Shown: one piece after another, positions 49,301 to 61,669 of the stretch
Numbering within the stretch: position 1 is the stretch's first letter
Layout of the letters: each line of letters opens with the position of its first letter
Source: Chrysemys picta bellii
Lineage: Eukaryota; Chordata; Testudines; Emydidae
Direction: 5' to 3'
Length of the DNA stretch: 64,000 bases
NCBI RefSeq assembly: GCF_011386835.1
Contig: NC_088792.1
Coordinates: forward strand, 217,158,394 to 217,222,393
The notes under the pieces: generated by a model
Told to the model about the DNA's origin: nothing
The model's input: the letters and a program-made list of their open reading frames with translations, nothing else
Databases searched by the model: none
Made by a program: the position numbers and the translations under genes

Positions 49301-49996
49301 GATCTTGGAGCAATTAAATAAGCAAAATCTAAGACTGGCTACCACTTTGATTTTAAGAAGTTGGAAAGGAAGCATGATGTTTCCAGCAAATAAAACGCAA
49401 ACAGTTAAAACTCTAACATACAGTATACTACATACTGAATAACATAAGAATAAAATAAGATAAATATTTATATGAATTTTAAAAGACTGATTTACAAGAG
49501 AACTGACAGTACAGTAGTTTGGGAAATATCTCAGTAACCTTTCTACTAAAAACAAATAGGTATTTCCACCCTTCATTATATTTATAAATTCACACACAAA
49601 GGAAGATTATACATATATAAATAATGTTAAGTATAATTGTATAATTTTATATACATATATATTTTATGCATGTACTGTACATTATGTATATTATTTGTAT
49701 ATATAATATATACACATACAATACATAAAGTACACAACTATTACACACAGATGTATGATAATCTCTTTATCCATCCATTCACACTAGATATGCTGAACAC
49801 ATTTCTAAACACCTACACAATGTAATTACAAGGCATTTTCATGTATTTATTTAAAACATAAAATCCATAGACATTTAATTATTTTTGCTAACAGTAAGTA
49901 TAAGAGATGTACCACACCTCTGCGTGATACCCTATGTAAATTACCCTCACTCCGTTAATTATAAATATGGATGTGGTAGACCCCAAATAACAGTAC

Positions 49997-50110
49997 CTGC
50001 TGTCTATCCAACCGCATTCTTTTTGCAGCATTTCTACTTTCACTCTCACAGGCTGAAGCCAGGATACTCTCTGCTACTGCTGAAGTAAGGTGTGAGGGAA
50101 TAGGTCGTGA
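49997..50110 (-). CDS. NOL4: NOL4 antepenultimate visible exon
   Basis: A 114-nt exon (38 codons, phase 0 at both ends) sits between a pyrimidine-rich TTTCTTAG acceptor and a CAGCAG|GTACTG donor. It reads [17 protein letters not shown], then [17 protein letters not shown] and DRQQ. The basic cluster AAKRMRLDR resembles a nuclear-localisation type patch, which suits a nuclear protein but is inference. Joined to the next exon the reading frame continues DRQQ-DEAAP without a break. Being a multiple of three and symmetric in phase, it could be skipped without shifting frame. The forward-strand ORF at 49885-50088 is a shadow. Upstream exons must lie beyond the right edge, since none is recognisable from 50.1 to 64 kb. 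Confidence 0.82.
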
Positions 50111-51500
50111 CTAAGAAAGAGAAAAAAAACCAAAAAAATTATTACTAGGATAATAACCAGACCTGCTGTTTCCTTATCGGAGCACACAAAACTGTCACAT
50201 AGGCTGGAGAGTCCATTCATTGAAATGTAATTTAGATCAACAAAAAGGGGAAATGGAAATTGTAAAGATGAAAAATGAAAACTAGTTAGAGGTTAAAGCT
50301 GCAGTTGATCCACACAGATCCATCAAAAGCACTTTCTTTTCCCACAGCTCTATTGTCCATTGTATTTAGTCTGGCTCATTAGAATGAATTTTGAACAGAC
50401 AGCGGCATATTCTCTGTGTTTCAGCAGCACCCTGGCTGTCTGATTCTTGCTAAGAAAACGGAAAAGACTTTTATCCTGTACAGCATATGACAGAGATGAG
50501 CAGTGTTTTTAAACTCGTAAAAAAAAAAAAAGACAGGGTTGAAACATCACTCAAACGTAACAGATTGTCAGAACATTTCAGAGCAGTCCATATGTAATGT
50601 CATGAACATTTACATTTCTTGCTGCAATATGATTGATGTTATTAAAATGATTTTTTTAAAATCTATATGTATTTTGACACAGTAGCATATGTCAGGCTTC
50701 TATCAATTTACGTAGCTTTCAAGGTTCCAGCTAAATTCTGAAAAACTCACATTGCTAGTTTTACAACATTTACATATTTTAGATTTAAGTTGCATATAAA
50801 TCAAGTGAATCCTAAAGTTTTATTCGCTCTACGGTTGGCTGTGAATGCAATAAGACTTTCTATAACAATTAAATAAGGACAATCACATACTATTTGCATT
50901 CGTTTCTCTGTAATGATGTGCAAAAATCATTTCACTGAAAGATGAAGCTCATAATGAATATCTCCACCTGTTTTCTTAATTAAGCTACATACAAAGATAG
51001 ATCAGAAATTTCAAGAAAATAAGCTATATGAGGATGATGCCGTACACATTGTTATGGATACAAGCACATTTTAGGGGGATAAAACATATTGGACCAGATC
51101 CTCAGCTTGCATAAGTTCGTATAGCTTCCTTTCCTGCTGAGTAAATTGCCTGCCATTTATTCTCTATAGAATTTAATCAAATTTTAAGGCAACAGAATAA
51201 ATATGTACCTGCTATGAAATACCACTGAGTATCAGAAACAATTTTAGGCATTTTCCAAACAAACTCAGAACAGGTTCTTTGAATTGGCATACCTGACTTC
51301 AGATTAAGAACAACATACCAAAATTATGAGCAACATGTTACCAAGACTTCATTTTTAACCAATAGAACACAACACATCATATTTCTCAGCTTTGGCTAAC
51401 TGTATTTTAACATGTAGTATCAATTTAATATCTGATATTGTACCTCCTATAATGGGTGGAATATATCCTATCTTTGCAGAGAGATGGAATGAGTGAACAT

Positions 51501-51723
51501 CAGGGCCTGCTCCAGGGTTTTTGCCGCCCCAAGCGGCGCAAAAAAAAAAAAAAAAAAGCAGTGATTGTGATCTGCGGTGGCAATTCGGCAGGAGGTCCTT
51601 TGCTCCGAACAGGAGTGAGGGACCGTCCGCCAAATTGCTGCCGAATAGCTGGATGTGCCGCCCCTCTCCGGAGTGGCCGCCCCAACCACCTGCTTGGCAA
51701 GCTGGTGCCTGGAGCCGGTCCTG
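51501..51723. mobile_element. hAT MITE copy 2, 8-bp TSD
   Basis: Begins CAGGGCCTGCTCCAGGGTTT and ends ...GGAGCCGGTCCTG, inverted repeats of each other. Flanks GTGAACAT (51,493-51,500) and GTGAATAT (51,724-51,731) agree at 7 of 8. A run of 18 A follows the GCCCCAAGCGGCG block. Same family as 34,313-34,540. Confidence 0.88.
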
Positions 51724-53447
51724 GTGAATATATAGGTCTTTTCCATCTCCAAATACTACAGACTTGATTCTCCCCACACTTACACCAGAATAAATCAAGA
51801 GTAAAATCCATTGAAATCAGTGGTGTTCCTCTGGAGTAAAACAAATGTTAATATAAGACAAATTAGGTGTTGTGATCCTATAATAGAATATAGATTCTGC
51901 CGTGTCAGTCCAAAAGTCACGTTCAAGAACTTGTTTTCCCAACATAAACAATGAGTTCTCATGTACGTAGGAGGAAAATCATGTTTGTTTAAGACGAGAC
52001 TTGTGTCTCTGATGTTAAATCCTGGTGTCACGGACAATCAAACAATTTTAATATTACAACACAAGTAGATGTGTTTCTCTGAGTTCTAGAGCAAGGCAGT
52101 AGCCTTATTAGAAAGGGATGTTTTAATGATGTAGAACTATTGCACTAATTTAGTCTTCTAGAGTTGCTAGATTATTCAGAGAGCATCATTGCTTAACTTG
52201 GCCATGATACTTTCATGCTATGTCCCCCTATGTATTAGGTGGCAGTCTCACTATTAATACCACTGTTTTATGAACTCCTCAAGGAACACTGACTATGGAG
52301 TCTCCCAAAGGATATGGAAACAGTCACACCATGGCAAACCTGATTTCCAGAGTACCAGAAGCCAAGGGCATATATCTAGCAAATTCCTCCAGGTCAAATC
52401 GTTAGTTTGAGCGCAAACAAACATACCTCCATGTGGAGTCCTATGGGCAGATAAATGGGCCAGAAAATTACATGTCCAACCAGATATTAAAATGACTCCA
52501 AATCCTTCCAGATTACGTTCCCATAAAGGAAACATAAGTTCACCGAAACATTTGTAAAACAATGTTTTAGTCACCAGTAATATCAAGCAGTCAAGTGATC
52601 ACGGACCCAGAAAGTGGCAATAATGTCTATCACCTAAAATACAAAACCTAATATTTAGCATCTGGAGAGTCAGAGGAGACCTTTTAATCAGAAAACAGAG
52701 TGGGTCCTGGGGGAGTAGAAAAGGGAACATTTACTGTTTGCAAGATGTGCTATTAATCCCCCGCCTTTTATCCTGGTCGCTATGGATGAATCTTGGTACA
52801 CTAGTGTAAAGGATAAACTGGGGAAAACTTATCAGGAAAATTCAGCGTAAGCCTGAATCATCTGAGAAACAAAAATATTATAAAAATAACACCATACAGG
52901 AGGCTGTTCAGGAGGCTAATTTAGGTTCAGATTCTGCTGATTTTAATCAGGTTGAGTAGTATCTTACTTTGGGATTGATTCAATGACAGCATTAAGTCTT
53001 TTGTTACTGATAGAACATACTTAGCATTGCTGTTTCATATATAATAACTCTTTCTGACTCAAGGCCAGGGCTTAGTTCTCTTTACACTTAACACTGGTGT
53101 AAAAAAGAAAAATTCCACTGGAGTTACACAAGTGTAAAATGAAGGAGAATCGGGCCTCCAATCTTTTTTACACCAACAAAGAGGACTCAAAGGGCTATTT
53201 TGATTCCTGTGATATCAAGTAAGACAAACTGATTCAAAATGACGAAGAAAATATAAGCTTTAGAACATGGAAGAGTGGCAAGTGAAAATATCAGTATCCT
53301 CCTTTATTTAGGTTTCAGTAATTTTTAAGATGAAGAGAGAACATTGATGGATAAAACTTGAGGAGGATCTTAAGAGCAGTTTGGTAGATAGACTCTTGAA
53401 AACTAGCATATACCTCTGTCCATCACATGACAGTTGTATTGGAAATA

Positions 53448-54465
53448 CAGTAACTCCTCACTTAACATTGTAGTTATGTTCCTGAAAAATGCGACTTTAA
53501 GCAAAACGATGTTAAGTGAATCAAATTTCCCCATAACAATTAATGTAAATGGGGGGGTTAGGTTCCAGGGGAAAAATTTTCACCAGACAAAAAACTATAT
53601 ATTTTATAGCTATACACAAAGTATACGTTTTAAACAAACAATTTAATACTGTTCACAGCTATGATGATTGTGAAGTTTGGTTGAGGTGGTGAAGTTAGAG
53701 GGTGGAAGAGAGAGGGATATTTCCCAGGGAATGCCTTGCTGCTAAATAATGAACTAGCACTCGGCTGAGCCCTCAAGGGTTAACACATTGTTGTTAATGT
53801 AGTCTCTCACACAAGGCAGAATGAATACGAGGGCGGGGAGACAGCATAGCAGATAGAGACAGACACACACCTTGTGTGTGGGAGAGCGAGAGCGAGAGAT
53901 GCACACTGCCCCTTTAAGTAAGCTGACCCACTCTTAAGTGCATTGTCTTTTTAAGTGGCTCAGGAAGTTGAGACAGCAGCTGCTGCCCCAAGCTCTCTCT
54001 GTCTCTCTCCGTCAGTGTCCCCTCCCTGCTCTATAAGGAGAAGGGGTAAGTGGGGTGCAGGAGCAGGGGGGTGGGGGACACCCTGACATTAGCCCCCTCT
54101 CTCCCCCCCCGCAGAGCAAGCAGGAGTCTCTGGGAGCAGCTCCAAGGCAGAGGGCAGGAGCAGCACATGGCAGTGGGGAGAGGGACAGCTGAACTGCCAA
54201 TTGATAGCCTGCTGGGAGGCTGCAGCACAGGGAACTTAGGGGAGCGAGGAGCTGATAGGGGGGCTGCCAGTCCACCCTGGTTACAAGCCCCCCCCCAGCT
54301 AGCTGCAACGGGCTGCTCTTCCTGCAAACAGTGGACAAAGCAGGTAGCTGCAAACAACATTAGAAGGGAGCATTACACAACTTTAAATGAGCATGTTCCC
54401 TAATCGATCAGCAACATAACAACCAAACAACATTAACTGGGACGACTTTAAGTGTGGAGTTACTG
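53448..54465. mobile_element. Tigger-like (TcMar) MITE, about 1 kb
   Basis: Left end CAGTAACTCCTCACTTAA and right end TTAAGTGTGGAGTTACTG are near-perfect inverted repeats, bounded by TA at 53,446-53,447 and 54,466-54,467, as in TcMar/Tigger elements. The interior has a purine-rich (GA)-type region and a C-rich region but no recognisable transposase. The open frames near 54,012-54,403 are unsupported. Confidence 0.8.
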
Positions 54466-54543
54466 TATCCATTTGTTCACTTGGAAAATTAAAATAGATA
54501 CTCATATAACTAAAACAATAGTAATATTTTGCATGTGTATATA

Positions 54544-54955
54544 CAATAGAACCTTAGAGTTACGAACACTTCAGGAATGGAGGTTGTTTGTAACTCTGAA
54601 ATGTTTGTAACTCTGAACAAAATGTTATGGTTGTTCTTTCAAAAGTTTACAACTGAACATTAACTTAATGCAGCTTTGAAACTTCACAATGCCAAAGAAA
54701 AATGCTGCTTTTAACCATCTTAATTTAAATGAAACAAGCACAGAAACAGTTTCCTGACCTTGTCAAATCTTTTTTTTTTCCTTTATATTTTTAGTAGTTT
54801 ACATTTAACACACTGCTGTACTGTACAGTATTTGGGTTTGGGTTTTTTTTTTTTTGTCCCTGTTGCCTGATTGCCTACTGCCGGTACCAAATGAGGTGTG
54901 TGTGGTTGACCAGTCAGTTTGTAACTCTGGTGTTTGTAACTCTGAGGTTCTACTG
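54544..54955. mobile_element. Second Tigger-like MITE, 412 bp
   Basis: Left end CAATAGAACCTTAGAGTTAC and right end GTAACTCTGAGGTTCTACTG are inverted repeats, flanked by TA (54,542-54,543 and 54,956-54,957). A GTTTGTAACTCTG block recurs subterminally on both sides. No transposase. Confidence 0.8.
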
Positions 54956-56814
54956 TAGTGCCTTCCATCTATACAGCACTGAGGCCAACAGCCAACTTGT
55001 GCTGAGCATGTAACACAACAGAGGAGTAAGGAAATGTTGGCCCAGAGCAAAAGGACATTTCTATCCTTACACAAAAGATCACAGGTTTGGGTCTTTGGCA
55101 TCTACATAGAATGGATCTTGGGTTTTAAGGTCTTCTTCAAATGACTCACATACACTAAGCTTAATGGAACTCCATTTACCGATCTCAGAGAGATGAATAG
55201 CCAAGTCCATCCCTGCAGCATTGGAACCTGTGATTCCAGGGAATTCACTCCTGATGCTTATACCACTAAGGAATATTAAACAGAGAAAGTCAATAGGAAT
55301 AATTTAATCTTTATTTCTTCAATTGCAGAAAAGTCCCCAAATGCATCTTGCAGAAGGATTAAGAGTAGGGATGATACCTAGAAAAGTGTTGTTGATGGAA
55401 CACTTGTGACCCATTTCTGTTATTGGGGTAGCAGAAAAATGCTCCGTACCCCTGACTAATTAAATTGCCAATATGTTGCTTCATTTTCAGGCCACATTCT
55501 GCGATAGTGGGAGGTAGCTTCAATATTGCTTCTGTCTAAACTATTATCTGTATTTAAAGAAATGACAATTTCACTATGTGAACACAAAACCATTGTATTA
55601 ACCATGACTTTATGAAAGGTTTAAGCGGATGGCTATTTTGTCCAAATCAGAACCAGAGTTTGGCACTAGCATGAAGATGCTCACTCCCCTTCATAGTCAT
55701 GCACCCCCACCATGCCTTTTGTAGAAATCTTACAAAATACTGGAAGCAATATTTGCAGATTTCATTGTACAAAATTAAATTAGCTGATGGCATTGCTCTG
55801 TAACAGAGAAGGTCAAAGAACTATGGGCCTGATTTAAAACAATTTGAAGTCAATGGACTATTGGAATTTGGATCAGGCATTCAAAGATGGTAAATCAATA
55901 ATCAATAGTATATTTAACTAATTAGGCATACTTTACCAGTGGAGAAGCACTGCAAGGTGGTTGATTCTTTTACTAAATTGAAACTTGAATAGCTTGGTCC
56001 TGAATCACAAAAAAATTGGCTTACCTGTGTATGCGATCTGCTTGCTTAATATAACAGAGATTGTCATATTTCATATTAGGGATATAATATAAAACTATTG
56101 TGCAAGTCACCCAAATATTCTCAGTTTAAAGTGATGTACATAAACAGTATCTTCGTGGAAAACATAAATATCTTTTTTGCCATATAAACACAAACCCCAT
56201 ATTTCTATATAAACTAAAAATAGGCCATCATGTGTTAGGTTTAGATACAGTTATTGGTGAAAGTCTGACAAAATTTAGATAATGATTTCCTGGAAGACAT
56301 TTGTTTAAACTGAAAAGGTCCAGATATCCCTTGTGGAAAAGTTTGCAATGCTACTGCACATATTCTAAACAGAGAGCTGTAGTCCGTAGGATTACTATTT
56401 TAGCACATTTCATGAGGGCTTATATTAACTTAGAGCACAAATAAATGCCTACCTTTTCATACAGAAATTTGGTCTACGTGCTCTAAGATGTATGTTTCAC
56501 AAAGGTCTGAGTCAATTCATAAAAAAGCATAGAGCTAACAATAAAGAGTGGATGAGGCATATGTGAAACCTCCTGCTCCCTGCTGAAAAACTGAACTTTA
56601 GATCAGGATATTTGTACAGAAATACTCCCCAATATTTTAGGGCAATTAATGTTGAAAACTAGAATCTCCAAATATCAGGTGACGTTACTTGTAAACACAG
56701 ACCTGCGCACACTACTTTCTCTTTTGCTTACAGACACCAGTACAAATGTATGGATGGGAATGAACCTTAAATGTTACCTTAATATAAAAAGCATATGGGC
56801 TCAAATTTTCAAAG

Positions 56815-56945
56815 ATATGTAGGCACCTCAAGATGCAGACAGGTACCTACTCAGATTCTCAAAAGGGCCTAGTTGTCTAACTCCACTGATTTCCCACTAG
56901 GTGCCTGTCTGCATCTTTAGGCACCTAAATACCTTTGTCCCATAG
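56815..56945. repeat. Palindromic repeat (GGCACCT...GATGCAGACAGG)
   Basis: TAGGCACCTCAAGATGCAGAC and CAGGTACCT pair with AGGTGCCTGTCTGC and ATCTTTAGGCACCTA. A diverged relative lies near 48,805-48,900. Confidence 0.65.
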
Positions 56946-58144
56946 TGCACTAATTGTACTTCAGCTCTTATAATACACAGCTTAAGACTGGTTTAATACT
57001 AACACACACGTTATTAGTCACAACTTTTTCACCATAATATATAAGATCCTCCACATATTTATATTAACACTTAGCACTTATATAACACTTTTCCTATGAA
57101 AACCTTTAACTGATTTACAAGAGAAAGTAATAATCATCTTCAAATGACAGATTCTTAACAATTTTAATTGTATACTACAGAACTCTGCTATATTTACATT
57201 TTGTCTCATCTCACACTTTTTTCAGCCTACACAATACTGTGATGTCAATTAAATAGAAAAATCTCAACCGTAAGAGTACCACATAACTTATACTCACCGA
57301 CATCTTGTTAAAGAATTAAGATTGCAAAGGATTCTTGAGAAATGTGTTGGGTTTTTTTCTGAAGCACTCACACACACTAGGAAGCATGCAATTCAAACCT
57401 AACACAATAGGCTTGTTTGAGCTTTATACTGTTTATAGATTGAAGTACAGTACTGCACTCTATTGGATGTACTGGTATAATTTTTATTTAGCACTAGCTC
57501 TTCGTAAAATATGAAGAATTTGATTGTTGTTTTAATGCTTGCAGCACTGTATTTTTCCTTGAATTTTGACATATTTTACTTATTCTTTCAGTCTACATAG
57601 ATGCTATGATAAGTATCCAATTCCAATGTCTATTAGTGAAATAAAAGAAACAACTAGAAACAACTGGAAAAAGTAAAAACCAAGGGGACTTTTGTGCATG
57701 CCCTGTGGAGGTCAGGTTATTTTTCAGTTTTCAGAAGTATGTTTAATTGAATTATCATATATTGCCATTTGATTACGACAGTGTCTAAACTACAATACCA
57801 TATTCCTGTCTGCACATAATATTTTCAATATGTACTGGGAAAAGGCTCACTATATGCTCTTTGCTACTCAGAACCCAGTTTGGTAACAATGTGCAAGAGT
57901 ATGTGCTGTAGATCCCTAGGAGTAGCTCAGACTTGCAGTACTTCCAGAACAAAAAGGAAGCAAAGTCCACTTAACATTTCAAAATGGCCTACATAGCCCC
58001 TTAAGCACGCCCTGCTCCAAGTCAGAGAGGTCAAGCTATAGTAACAACCACTTGTGATGTGTTTGCAGAAAAGCATGAGGGGATAGAGGCAACCAAGTGA
58101 CACATGCCAGCCAATCACAATTCTCCTCCCTTTGGTTGTTGGGG

Positions 58145-59412
58145 TTGCCAGTCCTCCAGGATTGTCCTGGAGTCTCCAGGAATTAAAGGTTAGAAATCTT
58201 TGGTGGAGAGGGGGAATGCGGTAGACATAATATTACTGGACTTCAACCAGGCTTTTGACACAGTCCCACATGACATTCTGATAAGCAAGCTGGAGAAATG
58301 TGGGCTTGGCGGAATTACCATTAAGTGGATACATAATTGGTTAAACTGCAAACAAAGAGTAATTATTAATGGAATGATGAGGGATTGGAGGGAGAACTCA
58401 AGTAGGGTTCCACAGGGATCTCTTCTGGGTCCAATGTTGTTTAACATCTTTATTAATGACCCAGATGTAGGAACAGAGAGCATGCTGATCAAATTTGCAG
58501 ATGACAAAAAAGCTGGCGGGGGGGGGGGGGGAGAGGGAAATTGCCAATACTTAGGAGAATAGGGCTACGATTCAGAGGGATCTTGGAGAACTGGGCTATA
58601 GACAACAAAATGAAATTCAACAAAGACAAATGTAAAGTGCTACATTTGGGGAAGAAAAACCAATGACACAAATACAGAATAGGTGTTAGTTGACTTGGCA
58701 GCAACACTGCTGAGAAGGATCTGGGAGTTGTGGTGGATCACAACCTCAACATGAGTCAGCAATGAGATGCTGTTGCAAAAAAAGCAAGTGCAATTTTAGG
58801 TGGCATTAACAGAGGCAAGTCACAGGATGTGATAGTATCACTCTACTGGTTGGTTAGGCGTCAGCTGGAGTGCTGTGTCCAATTTTGATCACCATTGTAA
58901 AGAAAGAATGTGGAGAAACCAGAAAGAATCCAGAAGTGAGTGACAAAGATGATCAAAGGGATGGAATGCAAGCCATATGAGCGAAGGCTGAAGTAACTGG
59001 GTATGGTTAGCTGGAAAAGAGGAAATTAAGGGGGGACATGATAGCAGTCTTCAAATACTTGAAAGGCTGCCATAAAAAAGAAGGAGAAAATTGTTCTCTT
59101 GCCACAGAGGGCAGGACAAGAGGCAATAGGTTCAAACTACAGCATAGCAGATCTAGATTAAGTCTCAGGAAAAAATTACTAACTGTGAGAACAATAGGAC
59201 AATGGAACAGACTGCCGAGGGAGGTTGTGGAAGATCCTTCCCTGGAAATTTTCAAAAGGAGTCTAGATAGCCATCTATCTTAGATGGTTTAGATACAACA
59301 TCTTGGCAGGGGGTTATTAAACTAGAAGGGACCGCAAGGTTATCTAACCCTAGGATTCCATGATTAATATTTAATTAAAGATTATGTCATGTGATGGAAC
59401 CTCCAGGAATAT
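58145..59412. mobile_element. Small palindromic element split by CR1
   Basis: The left half (GGGGTTGCCAGTCCTCCAGG, CTGGAGTCTCCAGGAATTAAAG, 58,141-58,190) and right half (AATTAAAGATTATGTC, ...GGAACCTCCAGG..., AAAACTGGCAACCC, 59,364-59,436) are outer arms of one element. CR1 lies between them. Confidence 0.6.
58195..59360 (+). mobile_element. CR1 LINE with RT domain, 5' truncated
   Basis: An open stretch encodes CR1 RT motifs in order: LLDFNQAFDTVPHD, VPQGSLLGPMLFNIFIND, and the active-site box FADD with both aspartates. A 13-G run at 58,519-58,531 then breaks the frame. Further pieces are KCKVLHLGK (about 58,630), a GMECKPYE region (58,960) and QWNRLPREVVEDPSLEIF near 59,205-59,260, then the CR1 3' tail to about 59,360. 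Flanking AATTAAAGGTTA (58,181-58,192) and AATTAAAGATTA (59,364-59,375) fit a target duplication with one mismatch. Confidence 0.82.
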
Positions 59413-59639
59413 GTCCACCCAAAACTGGCAACCCTATCGGTTGTGCATACACAAAGGGCCAAGTCCTGCTCCAATTACTCATGAGTAGTCTCAGTGAGGC
59501 CAACGGGACTACTTGCATGAGCAAGGTGAGCAGGATTTGGTCCTACATGTTAACTGGTACTTCACAGGGGGAATGACAGAGGGGTTTAAGGATTGTTGGA
59601 TGTCAGAGACCACTGACACATACAATTATATACCTACAG

Positions 59640-59972
59640 GTATGTCTATACTATGAGTTAGGGGTGTGATTCTCAGCTTACGTACACACACTTGTGCTAG
59701 CTCTTACCTGATCTAGCACATTAAGAATAGTAGTGTAGTCGCAGTAACGTGGGTGGCAGCAGCATTGGCGGCATGGTCTAGCCACCCAGAGTACATACAA
59801 AAGGGGTTCAGGCAGTTTGCACTTGACATAGCTAGCTTGAGCCACTGCTTGCCGCTGCCCACACTACCATATCTACACTACTATTGTTAGCATGCTAGCT
59901 TGATGAGAACTAGTGCACGTATGTGCACATGAGTTGGGAGTCACATCCTTTACTCATAGCATAGATGTAGCC
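59640..59972. mobile_element. Foldback MITE about 330 bp
   Basis: Outer arms GGTATGTCTATACTATGAG and ...CTCATAGCATAGATGTAGCC pair. Inner arms GGGTGTGATTCTCAGC and GTTGGGAGTCACATCC, and TGTGCTAGCTC with GAACTAGTGCAC, also pair. No coding potential. Confidence 0.7.
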
Positions 59973-60920
59973 TAAGTGTTTGTACCACTCAAGCTGTAGT
60001 CTTCTCCTGTCACTCACTTCTAGATATAAATGAGGCGTTGATGACATACACAGTTTGGGTGGCCTAGTCTGCTGCTGCACCTCTTTGGATCAGTGCTTTG
60101 GGCTTCCATATTAACTCCATATGATCTTATGGAAAGCAGATATATGAACAATATCGGTGGTTGGGAAAGGGGGTGGGAGAGGAGACAGAGGGGTTTGGCA
60201 AAGAGCCATCAACTAGACAAGAACAGATAATTAGTGCAAAGAGTACAACATGCAGGGGATCAGCTCCCCCAACTTGACTAGCCCCTCACATGGCTAGGAT
60301 TCACACCTCCCTCATGGCCTGATCCAAATCATTGATTTAAATGGATTGGGCTTTCAGGCAGTAAACAGCTGGGCATCAACACTTCAAAGAGCCAGGAAAC
60401 ATGGAGTTTGCCTTACTTTTATTTCCTCTTTGTCTTAAGCAAATGTACTAAACCGGGCCCCCTAGGTTATACTACACATATATGTCCTAATAGGACAATA
60501 CAGCTAATAAAATACTATTTTAGCAAAGAGTCCTGACATAAAACCAGATCCACAATCTAAGAAAAACTAGAAATATGTCATTTTGAGCTTTTCTGTATAG
60601 CTCATCAAAACTTTTAAGTCCAACCTTTTTCTGGTGAAAAATGACCTTTTTCAAAATGAAAACCCTGTTGCAAAAAGCTTTGTTTATTTGTTTGTTTGTT
60701 TTGTTTTAAATTCTAGACCTTCATTGAAATTGACAATTTCAACATTTTGATTTTTCAGCTTTCCCCCCTGCCTCCCTTTTTGTAACTGAATAAAATAGAA
60801 TAAATAATGTCTAGGTATTGGGGTTTCTTCATTTTTTAAAATTTTTCCATGCATGATTCTAACTTCTCAAAACTTCAACTTTTGCAAGGTTACTGAGGAA
60901 AAATTAAACTAAATGAAACC

Positions 60921-61054
60921 CACATCTGAAGAAGTGGGTTTTTTACCCATGAAAGCTTATGCCCAAATAAATCTGTTAGTCTTTAAGGTGTCACCGGACT
61001 CCTCATTGTTTTTGTGGATACAGACTAACACAGCTATCCCTCTGATACTTGAAA
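60921..61054. repeat. Foldback element fragment (related to 35,558)
   Basis: CATGAAAGCTTATGCCCAAA, TAAATCTGTTAGTCTTTAAGG and GATACAGACTAACACAGCTA correspond to one arm of the foldback family at 35.6 kb, with its own stem-end GAAGTGGG/ACCC. Confidence 0.7.
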
Positions 61055-61156
61055 CTAATTATGTTACTCAGTAGCTTTTCAAAAGTTGGAGAAGTTTTGA
61101 AAGGTTAAAGTAGCAAAAAGAAAATAAAAAAATAAAAAAACAAGTCTGATCATTAT

Positions 61157-61176
61157 ATCATCATCATCATCATCAG
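61157..61176. repeat. (ATC)n trinucleotide run
   Basis: ATCATCATCATCATCAT-type run, about six units. Confidence 0.9.
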
Positions 61177-61669
61177 TTGTATTGCACTATGGGGGAAAGG
61201 GGGGGGGGAGAAAAAAGGGGAGAATTTGAAAATTAAAGAAATCAATTAAAAAAAATTGCAACTATCCCCAAAAAGTTTGTTTCAAATTCTGGAAAAAATT
61301 CAAAATGTCAAAAATTTTCACAAAACTGTTTTTCCATTTTTCAATAAGCTGTATTTATCAGGCTTGTTTGAACTACTCAGAGTTGCCCTTTTACTACCTT
61401 AATCCTATCATTCACCAAGACAAGAATTGTGTGCTTTGAAAAGGCAAATGATGGGAGTGGTAAAAGATGGAACGATGAAAAAAATGGAAGCTGTCTTGTT
61501 TTTGTTGTTGTGCTGGGATGGGGTGTGCGGGGGTGGTCGCAGTTAAGGTCCTAACTGGGAGAACGTGTTCAGGCATTCTGTCTCTCCTTTCTTCCGTGTC
61601 CCTGCTGTCAAATCCATTCTTGAACTCACATAGGGAAAGCCATTTATGATTAGCCTGTACTTGCCAGTT

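Larger units (their letters stand above)
22354..49996 (-). other. NOL4 intron (27.6 kb)
   Basis: GT (49996-49995) to AG (22355-22354), phase 0. It hosts most of the mobile DNA in the window, including the DIRS relic, hAT relic, solo LTR and CR1 pieces. Stretches 37.3-40.6, 41.0-46.1 and 46.3-49.9 kb hold no gene and few elements I can name. Confidence 0.75.

Noticed and set aside
53881..54403. Open frames of 113-117 codons
   Set aside because: Lie within the Tigger-like MITE and translate low-complexity GA- and C-rich DNA.
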